DNA of 64,000 bases from Oscillospiraceae bacterium (GCA_017432615.1 JAFRIV010000013.1:96689-160688); one strand, 5' to 3'; positions 17,139-25,353 are shown, counted from the first letter of the stretch. Numbers and translations are program-made. Notes: a model not told the origin generated them from the sequence alone.

Positions 17139-17579
17139 ATGAACCTCTATAAAAAAAGATTTCACGAACTGACGACGGAAGAACTCTATCAGATATTGAA
17201 ATTGAGAGTATCCGTTTTTGTGGTCGAGCAGAACTGCCCTTATATGGAGCTGGATGATCTCGACCAGAATGCGATCCACGTCTGGCTGGAGGATGAGGAA
17301 GGAAAGATCCAGGCTTATCTCCGGGTCATGGACAAGGGAGCAGAAAGCGAATTCGTCTCTATCGGGAGAGTGCTTGCCGTAAAACGCCGCTGCGGTGCAG
17401 GCAGCCGGATCCTTACAGAGGGAATCCGGGCGGCACAGGAGTTCTTCTCTGCGGAGCGTATTTACCTGGAGGCTCAGGTATACGCCAGAGGATTATATGA
17501 AAAGCAGGGCTTCCGGCAAATTTCAGAGGAATTCAGCCTGGACGGCATCCCCCATATAAAAATGTTGAGGGAAAAATAA
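17139..17579 (+). CDS. GNAT acetyltransferase, ElaA type
   Basis: A 146-residue GNAT protein of the ElaA group, shown by 'LYQILKLRVSVFVVEQNCPYMELDDLD' early (the family's hallmark) and 'SIGRVLAVKRRCGAGSRIL', the acetyl-CoA loop. It would move an acetyl group from acetyl-CoA to an unknown amine. A GGAGGGG ribosome site is eight bases upstream. It is monocistronic and followed by a short hairpin. Confidence 0.9.
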   Translation: MNLYKKRFHELTTEELYQILKLRVSVFVVEQNCPYMELDDLDQNAIHVWLEDEEGKIQAYLRVMDKGAESEFVSIGRVLAVKRRCGAGSRILTEGIRAAQEFFSAERIYLEAQVYARGLYEKQGFRQISEEFSLDGIPHIKMLREK

Positions 17580-17580
17580 A

Positions 17581-17603
17581 AACCCCCTTGTATAAGGGGT
17601 TGT
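17581..17603 (+). terminator. Terminator after the ElaA-like gene
   Basis: AACCCCCTT and AAGGGGTT pair around GTAT, followed by GTTTG. The T-run is weak, but the position directly after the stop fits. Confidence 0.55.
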
Positions 17604-17640
17604 TTGTGACGCTGCATCATGAGGTATTCTCAGCGGCAGG

Positions 17641-17811
17641 AGGTGTAATTATCTCTGCCCTGCATGCCATACCGTTTTTAAACCTACGCTGAAAGAAGCG
17701 TTCTGGGCAAATCATACACCGGCAACGCGGAAACTCACCTGTCCGGCTTGCGGACACCGCGGTTTTTGTGTGGAAGTGGCCTTAGAGACGGAGGAAAAAC
17801 GAAACGCGTAA
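17641..17811 (+). pseudogene. Decayed small zinc-ribbon protein gene
   Basis: One frame from 17641 to a TAA at 17809-17811 encodes two CPAC motifs 34 residues apart, with 'KPTLKEAFWANH' between and 'CGHRGFCVEV' after the second. This pattern matches a short double-CxxC zinc-ribbon protein seen in Clostridia. There is an AGGAGG ribosome-like site but no ATG, GTG or TTG in frame before the first CPAC, and a stop lies just upstream. The start appears to have been lost. An unusual start codon cannot be excluded. Confidence 0.45.
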
Positions 17812-17986
17812 AACGGAGCGGCAGTAATACCGGGGACTGAGGCAACCGAAAGCGTTCCGGAAGGGTACAGATCGAGCGGGGGCTGCAACAGATACAAATT
17901 GTTCATATGCTTTTCAGCCGTTTTTCAGAATGCGGCATTAGAATCCGTGCCGAAAAGAGAGAAAGACAGAAAGGCAGGCAACAGAA

Positions 17987-18688
17987 ATGTGTGTGAAAGT
18001 AACAAACCCGGTCGAAGTGATGTCCCGGCGGGAGATCAAATATCTTCTTTCATCCGAACAGACAGAGATGGTGAAGAAATGCCTGGAAGGGCATATGCAG
18101 GAAGATCAGTTCGGAAGAACGTCAATCGCTTCCATCTATTACGATACCCCGGATTACCGGCTGGTACGGGCGAGCCTGGAAAAGCCGGCTTTCAAGGAGA
18201 AGATACGCCTGCGCTCTTACGGGATCGCAGCGGAGGACACTCCCGTTTTTCTGGAACTGAAGAGGAAAGCGGGAGGCATCGTATACAAGAGAAGAGTTCA
18301 GAGTACGATCCCGGCGGTAAAACAGTTTATTGAAAAAGACGAGGACCTGGAAGAATCCGGACAGATTGAAAAAGAAATCAATTATTTCCGGCACTTTTAT
18401 GAAAAACTGCAGCCCGCCTGCCTGATCATCTATGACAGGACAGCTTATTTTGAGCCGGACGGGGACCTGCGCCTGACTATTGATGAGAACCCGAGATACC
18501 GTATCGACGATATCAGCCTGACCCACAATATGGAAGGAGATCTCCTTCTGCCGTACGGATCTTCCATTCTGGAGATCAAAGTACAGTGCAGCATTCCGCT
18601 GTGGCTTTGCCGCATGTTGTCTGAGCACCGGATCTATCAGGCAAGTTTTTCAAAATACGGCAGTGCTTATCAGAAAGCGATCGCATAA
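17987..18688 (+). CDS. VTC-domain polyphosphate polymerase
   Basis: A 233-residue VTC-type tunnel-fold protein. Typical elements are 'RREIKYLLS' near the N-terminus, 'SIYYDTPDY', 'KIRLRSYG', 'FLELKRK' and 'ILEIKV' near the end, supplying the Arg/Lys residues of the phosphate tunnel. Bacterial VTC proteins are believed to make polyphosphate from ATP. It is followed 12 bases later by a DUF4956 membrane protein, a pairing seen widely in bacteria, often with CotH kinases, which are absent here. The ATG at 17987 has only a weak ribosome site. The 300 bases upstream hold just the decayed zinc-ribbon fragment. Confidence 0.9.
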   Translation: MCVKVTNPVEVMSRREIKYLLSSEQTEMVKKCLEGHMQEDQFGRTSIASIYYDTPDYRLVRASLEKPAFKEKIRLRSYGIAAEDTPVFLELKRKAGGIVYKRRVQSTIPAVKQFIEKDEDLEESGQIEKEINYFRHFYEKLQPACLIIYDRTAYFEPDGDLRLTIDENPRYRIDDISLTHNMEGDLLLPYGSSILEIKVQCSIPLWLCRMLSEHRIYQASFSKYGSAYQKAIA

Positions 18689-18700
18689 GGAGGAGAGAAA

Positions 18701-19372
18701 ATGTTTCAGTCGATCTACAGTGCGGAACTGACGCCCGTACAGTTTTTCGCCATGGCGGCAGCGGCCTTGCTGGCCGGGGTTGTTTATTCCTGCGTGATGA
18801 GTTTGAGCATGCATTCCACCAGAAGATTTTTCCTCGTGGTGTCTGTGATTCCGGTGGTGGTGGGAAGCGTCCTCACCTTTGTAAACGGAAACATCGGGAC
18901 AGGGGTTGCCGTGGGCGGCGCATTTTCCCTGATCCGATTCCGTTCGGCACAGGGCAGTGCGGATGAAATTGCGGCAATTCTGATTGCAATGGGCGCAGGA
19001 ATCGCTTTCGGTATGGGATATCTTACTTACGGTGCGGTGATCCTGCTGGGGCTTTCGGCTGTATACTATCTGCTCAGCCGCTGCGCCTGGTTTGACCGCC
19101 CTGCTGCGGGGTGTGACAGGATGCTGTTGGTTACGGTGCCGGAGACCCTGTTTTATCAGGAAGAGTTCAAAGATATTTTTGACAGATATCTTCTGCGGGC
19201 AGAAAATATCGGAGTGAAAACCAGCAATATGGGATCCATGTTCAAGCTGACATACCGGATCCGGATGAAAGAAGCGGATCAAGAGAAAAAAATGATCGAC
19301 GAGATCCGCACCCGAAACGGAAACCTGGAAATTGCCGTGCTGCCGTATACGGAGCAGAACAATCAGCTGTAA
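18701..19372 (+). CDS. DUF4956 membrane protein
   Basis: A 223-residue protein with an N-terminal membrane domain of about four helices containing the DUF4956 signature 'GGAFSLIRFRSAQGSADEI' and a soluble C-terminal part. It probably partners the upstream VTC protein in polyphosphate handling at the membrane; this is an inference from gene pairing. GGAGGAGAG precedes the start. Confidence 0.9.
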   Translation: MFQSIYSAELTPVQFFAMAAAALLAGVVYSCVMSLSMHSTRRFFLVVSVIPVVVGSVLTFVNGNIGTGVAVGGAFSLIRFRSAQGSADEIAAILIAMGAGIAFGMGYLTYGAVILLGLSAVYYLLSRCAWFDRPAAGCDRMLLVTVPETLFYQEEFKDIFDRYLLRAENIGVKTSNMGSMFKLTYRIRMKEADQEKKMIDEIRTRNGNLEIAVLPYTEQNNQL

Positions 19373-19417
19373 AAAATGCATGATGGAGAAAGAATCATTC
19401 CCCATCATGCATTTTTT
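19371..19417. terminator. Bidirectional terminator
   Basis: AAAAAATGCATGATGG (19371-19386) is the exact reverse complement of CCATCATGCATTTTTT (19402-19417). It serves the VTC-DUF4956 operon and the convergent flavodoxin-type gene. Confidence 0.93.
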
Positions 19418-19438
19418 AGCGTTTCTTCGCGCTCTCTA

Positions 19439-20065
19439 TTATTTCCCGTCGGGAAAGCTGGTGAAGAAGCCGTGTTCCTCAGCCGGAAGACCGGATCTGG
19501 CTTTTTCCGCCTGAATGGCGCGGATCAGAAAAGCCATATTCCGGGCGAGATTGCGCATCGTCTGCAGACCTTCCAGATCTTTTTTTACATCCTCAGCCGA
19601 AAAGCCGTGGACCTGATTCCAATAAGTGCTGGAAACGACCGGCATCCCGGAAATGGTAAAATACTTGTTCAGAACATCAAAGGATGCGGTGTTTCCGCCT
19701 CTGCGGCAGCTGACAACCGCAGCTCCCACTTTCATGTGTTTGGAAAAAGAAGTGCTGTAGAAAAGCCTGTCAAGGAAGGCGAGGATCGTTCCGTTCGGGG
19801 AACCGTAGTATACGGGACTGCCGATGACAAGCCCGTCTGCCTGCTCAAACTTCGGCGCAATTTCATTGACCAGATCATTAAAAACGCAGCGGTTGTTTTT
19901 CCCGCAGAAATTGCAGGAGATACAGCCGCGGATCTCCCGGCTGCCTACGTGGACCAGCTCTGTTTCTATGTTTTCCGCCTGCAGGGAAGTGATGACCTCC
20001 TGCAGGGCTGTGGCGGTACAGCCGTTTGCTTTCGGGCTGCCGTTCAATAACAGTACTTTTGGCAT
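19439..20065 (-). CDS. Flavodoxin-fold NAD(P)H-dependent reductase
   Basis: A 208-residue protein with the FMN-binding start 'LLLNGSPKANGCT', then 'CISCNFCGKNNRC', a Cys cluster typical of iron-sulfur flavoprotein relatives, and 'GSPVYYGSPNGTI' as the second FMN loop. It likely reduces quinones, azo or nitro compounds, or acts as an electron carrier. Whether an iron-sulfur cluster is bound is uncertain, although the CxxCxxxxxxC spacing would allow it. It appears to be monocistronic. Confidence 0.88.
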   Translation of the reverse strand: MPKVLLLNGSPKANGCTATALQEVITSLQAENIETELVHVGSREIRGCISCNFCGKNNRCVFNDLVNEIAPKFEQADGLVIGSPVYYGSPNGTILAFLDRLFYSTSFSKHMKVGAAVVSCRRGGNTASFDVLNKYFTISGMPVVSSTYWNQVHGFSAEDVKKDLEGLQTMRNLARNMAFLIRAIQAEKARSGLPAEEHGFFTSFPDGK

Positions 20066-20201
20066 TTCTGTTTCCTCCTGATAATAAAGAATCCACAGTG
20101 CATATCATATCATAATAAACGAGGCAGTTCAAAAGCTTTTCTGAAAAATTCTCAGTTTGAGTCAGGTAGGGCAGGCTGCACCGTAACCTGCCCTGCTGCC
20201 T

Positions 20202-20900
20202 TTACGGTTTGCGATTTCCCTTATGAAACGGGCATCGTTTTCCGATGCACTGGTTATTCTGCTTTGAATAGGAACATACGATCTCCGGTTTCTCCATTTC
20301 TATTCCGAAGTTCTCCTTCGCAAAGTCGACAGCAGCCAGGATCGACAGAAAAGAATCTCTTTTACAGCACCGCGGACCGCCGATCTCTCCGATGGAACTC
20401 AGGGATTTTGCCGTCATCCGGTGAGAGAGGGCAAAAGCTTCCTGCGCCAAAGGGGTTGAGCCGGTGAGGATCGAAACAAACATTCCGGAACTGATCCCTG
20501 CCCCGCAGGCACCCCAGAATCCGCAAGCTCCGCCGGGAACTTCCTTTCCGCGGCTTATCATCTCTGTAAGGGCGGCCGACAGATCAATCTCGGCACCTGC
20601 GTTGCGACAGGCAGTCAGCAGGGCTGCGCCGACCATTACATGGTGCTCCGGGCCGTGCATGTGACAAAACGGCTGCGCCATCATCTGTTCCAGGATCTCC
20701 ACCGGATTTTTGGAACGGTTTTCAAGACACAGACCTATAATACTGTCCATCCCGGCAGTGTGGCAAGAATTGCATACATAATGGCCATTTGTACAGCGGG
20801 TCTTGCTGTTCTCCCGCTTGTGGCAGATGGCGCATTCCATCGGCTCATCTGTCTCCAGGTACTCCAGAGGAGCGCCGCAGATCAGGCATTCATCCTTCAT
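20202..20900 (-). CDS. DUF5714 Cys-rich protein
   Basis: A 232-residue protein with an N-terminal zinc-ribbon-like region holding at least eight Cys in CxxC pairs (CLIC, CAIC, CNSC), followed by the DUF5714 core: 'MHGPEHHVMVGAALLTA', 'GGACGFWGACGAGIS' and 'GGPRCCKRDS'. It ends with a further Cys pair near 'CIGKRCPFH'. The family occurs in anaerobes and archaea; its function is not established, and the conserved His and Cys suggest metal binding. The ATG at 20900 has AGGAGG upstream. Confidence 0.85.
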   Translation of the reverse strand: MKDECLICGAPLEYLETDEPMECAICHKRENSKTRCTNGHYVCNSCHTAGMDSIIGLCLENRSKNPVEILEQMMAQPFCHMHGPEHHVMVGAALLTACRNAGAEIDLSAALTEMISRGKEVPGGACGFWGACGAGISSGMFVSILTGSTPLAQEAFALSHRMTAKSLSSIGEIGGPRCCKRDSFLSILAAVDFAKENFGIEMEKPEIVCSYSKQNNQCIGKRCPFHKGNRKP

Positions 20901-20987
20901 ATTCTTCAATCCTCCTGTGCGTCCTCTTATCACGGATGGACGGATTATTAAAGGTACCTCTTCATCTTATTCTTTTTGCTGTCGTTG

Positions 20988-21185
20988 TCAAGGGAAAACA
21001 CAGACGAAAAAAGACACGGAAGAAGGATCGTCCTGCATCCAATTCCGTGCCTTTTTTCTGTTGTATGCTTTCGGATTTTTGCTTTTTCGGGTGACCGGGC
21101 TGATAGGCCAGGTTTCCCTGCGCTGTGCGTCCAGCGCTCTCCTGCGTTTTTTGGAGAGTTTTTCGTAAGGGGTGAATCTTTCCAT
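20988..21185 (-). CDS. Conserved small basic protein
   Basis: A 65-residue basic protein starting MERFTPYEKLSKK and containing 'NPVTRKS' and 'NPKAYNRKKA'-like motifs that I recall from short conserved hypothetical proteins of Clostridia; function unknown. AGGAGG lies 12 bases before the start. The last third of the gene also contains the stem-loop of its own terminator, so coding and termination signals overlap. Confidence 0.72.
   Translation of the reverse strand: MERFTPYEKLSKKRRRALDAQRRETWPISPVTRKSKNPKAYNRKKARNWMQDDPSSVSFFVCVFP
21007..21057 (-). terminator. Terminator overlapping the 3' end of the small protein gene
   Basis: AAAAAAGACACGGAA (21007-21021) pairs with TTCCGTGCCTTTTTT (21043-21057) with one mismatch, and GGATC/GATCC-type bases pair in the loop. 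On the minus strand it ends in a T-run. Confidence 0.7.
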
Positions 21186-21294
21186 GCTCTATACATCCTC
21201 CTGACTTGTATTGCCAGGATCATTATATGATTTTTCAGAGAGAAGTCAAGCAGGGACTTCTGTCGGGATTCATGGCATTTTGTATATGGTTCGT

Positions 21295-21323
21295 TTGACG
21301 AACGGAAACAGATTTGATACAAT
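21295..21323 (+). promoter_or_regulatory. Promoter of the secreted esterase gene
   Basis: TTGACG, 17 bases, then TACAAT, 26 bases before the start codon of the esterase. Confidence 0.75.
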
Positions 21324-21348
21324 AAAAACGGAAAGGAGAGGCGGCGAT

Positions 21349-22242
21349 ATGCGAAAAAGACTGTTTCTCACGATTGTACTGGCTGTTACCCTGGCTGTAA
21401 ACAGCTGTGCACAGGCGGCAGCGGAATCCCGAGCCTTATCCGATATTGTGAATCTGAAAAACAACTGCTATTCCTGCAGTTTTGAAGGCGTCAAGCATGA
21501 TTTTATCCTGTACTTTCCGGAAAAGGCAGAGGGGGCGCCGCTGGTCGTACTGCTGCCGGGGTATGGGAATACGGCAGAGAGTTTTCAAAATTCCACCCAT
21601 TTTGAACAGACAGCAAACAAAGAGGGATACGCGGTTGTTTATGTAACCGGGGCTCCAAATCCAAATGACCCCGTTTCAGCCGTGGGATGGAATTCGGGAA
21701 TCGGCACAGAGGGCAATGATGATGTGGCCTTCCTTGCATCACTGGCAGAAGCACTGCAGGAACAGTACGCCCTGGACAAGACGAGGATTTTTGCAGTCGG
21801 GTTTTCAAACGGAGCTTTTATGACGCATCGGCTTGCGATGGAGGCGGGCAACACATTTTCGGCTTTTGTCAGCGTAGCAGGGCTGATGCCGGAAAAAGTC
21901 TGGGATGACCGAAAGGGAAAAAACGATATCAGCTTCTTTCAGATCACCGGAGAAAAAGATGACGTTGTCCCTAAAAACAGCGACGGGAGCGCTGAATACG
22001 CGCCTGCGCCTGCCATCGAGGATGTAATGACATACTGGGCAATGTCCAACGGGCTTGAGAAGTGCGAATCCGAAGAAATCGGAAAAGGGTCTATACTCAC
22101 GAAGTATCGGAGTGATGAAAAAAAGAATCAGGTCTGGACGCTTTTCATAAAAAACGGACGTCATTCCTGGCCGAATGAAAAATGGTGCGGCATTGATGCA
22201 AACAGCCTGATCCTTGCCTTTTTTGAAACGGTTTCGGACTGA
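21349..22242 (+). CDS. Secreted PHB-depolymerase/feruloyl-esterase-like hydrolase
   Basis: A 297-residue alpha/beta hydrolase with an N-terminal signal peptide (MRKR plus a hydrophobic core, cleavage near AQAAA). The core has 'LVVLLPGYGN' (oxyanion region), the nucleophile elbow GFSNGAF with Ser at 153, an Asp in 'EKDDVVP' and a His in 'GRHSWP'. The layout matches the poly(3-hydroxybutyrate) depolymerase/LpqC family, whose gut members often cleave ferulate or acetyl esters of plant polysaccharides. A longer upstream start is rejected because the signal peptide begins at 21349 with GGAGAGG before it. Confidence 0.87.
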   Translation: MRKRLFLTIVLAVTLAVNSCAQAAAESRALSDIVNLKNNCYSCSFEGVKHDFILYFPEKAEGAPLVVLLPGYGNTAESFQNSTHFEQTANKEGYAVVYVTGAPNPNDPVSAVGWNSGIGTEGNDDVAFLASLAEALQEQYALDKTRIFAVGFSNGAFMTHRLAMEAGNTFSAFVSVAGLMPEKVWDDRKGKNDISFFQITGEKDDVVPKNSDGSAEYAPAPAIEDVMTYWAMSNGLEKCESEEIGKGSILTKYRSDEKKNQVWTLFIKNGRHSWPNEKWCGIDANSLILAFFETVSD

Positions 22243-22295
22243 GGGCCGGTTTTACAGAAGAGAAAAGCATTTCACAGAAGCAGGAGGAACGGTAT

Positions 22296-22886
22296 ATGGG
22301 CAACATCCCGGAGCAACTGATAGAGCGGCTTGAAAAAAAAGACAGGATCCTGATCGCCATCGACGGAAGATGCGGCTGCGGAAAAAGCAGCCTGGGTGCG
22401 GAGCTGGCAAAGCAAACGGGCGGGAATCTTTTCCATATGGATGATTACTATCTGCCATTCCGGCTTCGAGAGGAAAACTGGAAGACGATTCCCGCGGGAA
22501 ATATGGATCTGAAACGGTTTCGAAAGGACGTGCTGGAACCGGCGGCAGCGGGAGAAGAAGTGCATTACCGTGCATTTTCCTGCCCGGAAAGACAGTATCT
22601 TCCAGAGAAAGTGTTTCGGGCAAAACGGGTAACCATCGTGGAGGGAAGTTATTCGCAGCATCCGGAACTGGCAGATGCATACGATTTAAAACTCTTCGTC
22701 ACAGCCGGGAGAAAAGTTCAGGAAGCACGCCTGCGGGAGCGGGAAGGGAACCATTACAAGGCATTTGAAGAGATCTGGATCCCGATGGAAGAACTGTACT
22801 TCCGAAAACTTCTCATCGAAGAGAAAGCGGACTGCATTATACGGACAGATGAAAACCCAGCCTGCTGGGATTGGAAAAAGTGTTGA
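22296..22886 (+). CDS. Uridine-kinase-like P-loop kinase (copy 1)
   Basis: A 196-residue P-loop kinase. The Walker A loop is GRCGCGKS near residues 24-31, followed by 'NLFHMDDYYLP' (catalytic Asp region), 'AGNMDL' and 'EGSYSQHP'. It resembles uridine kinase/phosphoribulokinase-type enzymes but is a separate subgroup with unknown substrate. A close paralogue lies at 57485. AGGAGG precedes the start. Its stop codon lies inside the -35 box of the next operon's promoter. Confidence 0.85.
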   Translation: MGNIPEQLIERLEKKDRILIAIDGRCGCGKSSLGAELAKQTGGNLFHMDDYYLPFRLREENWKTIPAGNMDLKRFRKDVLEPAAAGEEVHYRAFSCPERQYLPEKVFRAKRVTIVEGSYSQHPELADAYDLKLFVTAGRKVQEARLREREGNHYKAFEEIWIPMEELYFRKLLIEEKADCIIRTDENPACWDWKKC

Positions 22887-22930
22887 CACGATGTCAGAAC
22901 ACTGGTATACTGTGTTCTGACATCGTGTCA
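22883..22930 (+). promoter_or_regulatory. Promoter inside a perfect 19-bp inverted repeat (operator)
   Basis: TTGACA (22883-22888), 17 bases, TATACT (22906-22911) is a near-consensus promoter. TGACACGATGTCAGAACAC (22884-22902) is the exact reverse complement of 22912-22930, with the -10 box as the loop. Each arm contains GACACGATGTC, itself nearly palindromic, so the site can be read as two TetR-type operators flanking the -10. No T-run follows, so it is not a typical terminator. Confidence 0.85.
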
Positions 22931-22957
22931 TAATATATTCACAAGGAGGAACCCGCC

Positions 22958-23905
22958 ATGAAAAAAGGGTGTATTTTACTGCTGCTTGTTCTTATTCTTT
23001 CGTTTTCCCTTAAGACTGCTGCACTGGCAGATGAACAGGTGCCCGCCGTATATTTCACATCGGACATTTCACCGGACGGCCTGCAGAAAGTATATGATGC
23101 TCTGGACTGGATGCCCTCCGGCAGGCTGGCCGTAAAAGTCTCCACAGGGGAACCACCTGCCAGCAACTATCTCCGCGCCGAGTTGATCGGGCCTCTGGTA
23201 CAGGCGCTTGACGGCACTATCGTGGAATGCAACACTGCCTATGGCGGTTCCCGCAGCAGCTCGGCAATGCACAGACAGGTGGCTGAAGATCACGGATTTA
23301 CCTCATTTGCGGAATTTGATCTGATGGATGAGGAAGGCGAAGTCCAGTGGCCGGTGACGGACGGACAACGACTGGAGCATGCCATCGTCGGTAGCCATGC
23401 GGAAAACTATTCCGACTTTCTTGTCCTTTCCCACTTCAAGGGCCACGCCATGGCGGGCTTCGGCGGGGCAATCAAGAATGTAGCCATCGGCATGTCCTCG
23501 CCTGCCGGGAAAGTCTATGTACATTCCGCCGGAACACGTACGAGCGGCAGCATCATGCATCACAATCAGGATGCATGGCTGGAAGCAATGGCGGAGATGG
23601 TCACCGCTGTGCGCGACCATGCGGGACCGGAGCACATCGTTTACATCAACGTCATGAACCGGCTGAGTGTGGACTGTGACTGCGACGGACGCCCTGCGGA
23701 GCCGGATATCCACGATATCGGCATTCTGGCCTCCGGTGACCCGGTGGCACTGGACCAGGCATGCATCGACCTCGTCTGGCAGGCAGAGGGGAACGCTTCC
23801 CTGATCCGCCGGATCGAGTCTCGCAACGGCCTGCATACCCTGGAGTATGCGGAAAAGATCGGGCTCGGAAGCCGCAGCTATACGCTGATAAACCTTGATG
23901 AGTAA
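22958..23905 (+). CDS. Secreted DUF362 protein
   Basis: A 315-residue protein with a signal peptide (MKKG then a Leu-rich core, cleavage near ALA-D). It is a DUF362 protein, shown by 'LSHFKGHAMAGFGGAIKNVAIG' and 'GDPVALDQACIDLV'. DUF362 proteins are often linked with iron-sulfur ferredoxin domains; none is fused here. First gene of an apparent operon with a TetR regulator and redox enzymes, directly downstream of the inverted-repeat promoter. Function is unknown; a role in redox or metal handling outside the membrane is inferred from context. Confidence 0.85.
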   Translation: MKKGCILLLLVLILSFSLKTAALADEQVPAVYFTSDISPDGLQKVYDALDWMPSGRLAVKVSTGEPPASNYLRAELIGPLVQALDGTIVECNTAYGGSRSSSAMHRQVAEDHGFTSFAEFDLMDEEGEVQWPVTDGQRLEHAIVGSHAENYSDFLVLSHFKGHAMAGFGGAIKNVAIGMSSPAGKVYVHSAGTRTSGSIMHHNQDAWLEAMAEMVTAVRDHAGPEHIVYINVMNRLSVDCDCDGRPAEPDIHDIGILASGDPVALDQACIDLVWQAEGNASLIRRIESRNGLHTLEYAEKIGLGSRSYTLINLDE

Positions 23906-23947
23906 AATAATGCATCGGAAAGAACCGGAAGAAAGGAGGGATTGAAA

Positions 23948-24577
23948 ATGCCAAAAGGTTCACCTGAACTGACCAATGCCAGGAAAGAGGAGATCATTAC
24001 TGCATGCCGAAAACTCTATGAAACCATGAGCTTTAAGGACATTACGATCAAGGAGATCGGACAGCAAACCTCCTTTACCCGCACCTCAATCTACAATTAT
24101 TTTGAGACGAAGGAGGAGATCTTTCTCGCTTTGTTTGCGCAGGAATACGATCTCTTTACCGAAGACCTTGACGGACTGTGCGGAAGGACAGGGAAACTGA
24201 GTCTGGAGGAACTGGCATCCGAGCTTGCCCGTGCCCTGGAACGCCGTCCATTAATGCTAAAACTTCTGAGCATGAATCTCTATGATATGGAAGCCAACTC
24301 CCGTATGGATCGTCTGGTGGAATTTAAAAAAGCATACGGAGCATCAAAAGACGCATTGGAGCGCTGCCTGGAGACCCATTGCCCCGGCCTCGGAGAAAAA
24401 GAAAGGCAGACTTTTCTGTACGCCTTTCTGCCATTTGTTTACGGACTGTATCCCTATACCGTGGTGACGGAAAAACAACGACAGGCTATGAAAGAGGCAA
24501 AGATCTCCTATGTTTATATGAGCACTTATGAAATGGCTTATGCCTTTATCCGGACACTTCTGAAAGGCCTGCAATAA
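23948..24577 (+). CDS. TetR-family regulator of the redox operon
   Basis: A 209-residue TetR protein. The N-terminal helix-turn-helix includes 'FKDITIKEIGQQTSFTRTSIYNYFETKEEI', the family pattern, and the rest is a helical ligand-binding domain. GGAGGG lies seven bases before the ATG at 23948. As the second gene of the operon it is the obvious candidate for binding the inverted repeat at 22884-22930 and so regulating itself, DUF362 and the downstream flavodoxins. Confidence 0.93.
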   Translation: MPKGSPELTNARKEEIITACRKLYETMSFKDITIKEIGQQTSFTRTSIYNYFETKEEIFLALFAQEYDLFTEDLDGLCGRTGKLSLEELASELARALERRPLMLKLLSMNLYDMEANSRMDRLVEFKKAYGASKDALERCLETHCPGLGEKERQTFLYAFLPFVYGLYPYTVVTEKQRQAMKEAKISYVYMSTYEMAYAFIRTLLKGLQ

Positions 24578-24597
24578 AATACAAAAAAGGAGCATTT

Positions 24598-24927
24598 ATG
24601 ATTACGATCCATCTTTACTATACCGGGAAGAACGGCTCTGCACGGCGGTTTGCTGAGGAGATGACGGGCAGCGGCATCGCGGCGGATATCCGGGCAGAGG
24701 AGGGCAACCTGCGATACGAATACTATTTCCCGATGGACGATCCAGAAACCGTGCTGCTGATCGATCAATGGCGGGATCAGGCGACTATCGACCTGCATCA
24801 CGCCTCGCCCATGATGGCCCAGATCACGGCGCTGCGGGAAAAATATGATCTACATATGAAAGTGGAGCGATTTGTCTCCGAGGATTCCGGCTTACCGGAA
24901 AAGGATCTGAAATATATTAAACAATAA
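24598..24927 (+). CDS. ABM-type quinol monooxygenase-like protein
   Basis: A 109-residue dimeric alpha/beta-barrel protein of the ABM family: 'RYEYYFPMDDPETVLLIDQWRDQATID'-like strand-helix order and 'HHASPMM', as in YgiN-type quinol monooxygenases. Such proteins act on quinols or polyphenols without cofactor. It sits 20 bases after tetR and 12 bases before the CMD gene. Confidence 0.85.
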   Translation: MITIHLYYTGKNGSARRFAEEMTGSGIAADIRAEEGNLRYEYYFPMDDPETVLLIDQWRDQATIDLHHASPMMAQITALREKYDLHMKVERFVSEDSGLPEKDLKYIKQ

Positions 24928-24939
24928 AAGGGGAAAACT

Positions 24940-25296
24940 ATGAGCAAGAAGATCACACAAACCGCAGGCCGGGCGCAGCTTGGTGAATTTGCGCCGATGT
25001 TTGCCCATCTCAACGACGATGTACTGTTCGGCGAGGTGTGGAATGAAGAGGCACTCGATGTCAAGACCAAATGCATCATTACCGTCGTTTCTCTCATGGC
25101 ATCGGGGATCACGGATTCATCTCTCGGTTATCACCTGCAAAATGCGAAAAACAACGGGGTAACAAAAGAAGAAATCGCCGCCGTCATTACCCATGCCACC
25201 ATGTATGTGGGCTGGCCCAAAGGCTGGGCAGTATTCCGCCAGGCCAAAGAGATCTGGAATGAGGAGATCCCCGACCGGATCGGAAAAGATGCCTAG
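24940..25296 (+). CDS. Carboxymuconolactone decarboxylase-family protein
   Basis: A 118-residue CMD/AhpD-like protein: 'LNDDVLFGEVWNEEALDVKTKCIITVVSLMA'-like helices, then 'YHLQNAKNNGVTKEEI' and 'VGWPKGW'. It lacks the CxxC redox pair of true AhpD, with 'SSLGYHLQNA' in place of that site. Enzymatic function is uncertain. Members are frequent in regulons responding to quinone or aldehyde stress, in line with its neighbours. Confidence 0.88.
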   Translation: MSKKITQTAGRAQLGEFAPMFAHLNDDVLFGEVWNEEALDVKTKCIITVVSLMASGITDSSLGYHLQNAKNNGVTKEEIAAVITHATMYVGWPKGWAVFRQAKEIWNEEIPDRIGKDA

Positions 25297-25353
25297 AGGA
25301 CCGCGGGAAGCTTTGAGAATCTTTTAAATAATACAGATAGAAAGGGAATCATC

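Noticed and set aside
22883-22930. The inverted repeat as a rho-independent terminator of the kinase gene
   Set aside because: There is no T-run on either side, and the repeat contains a near-consensus promoter with 17-base spacing.
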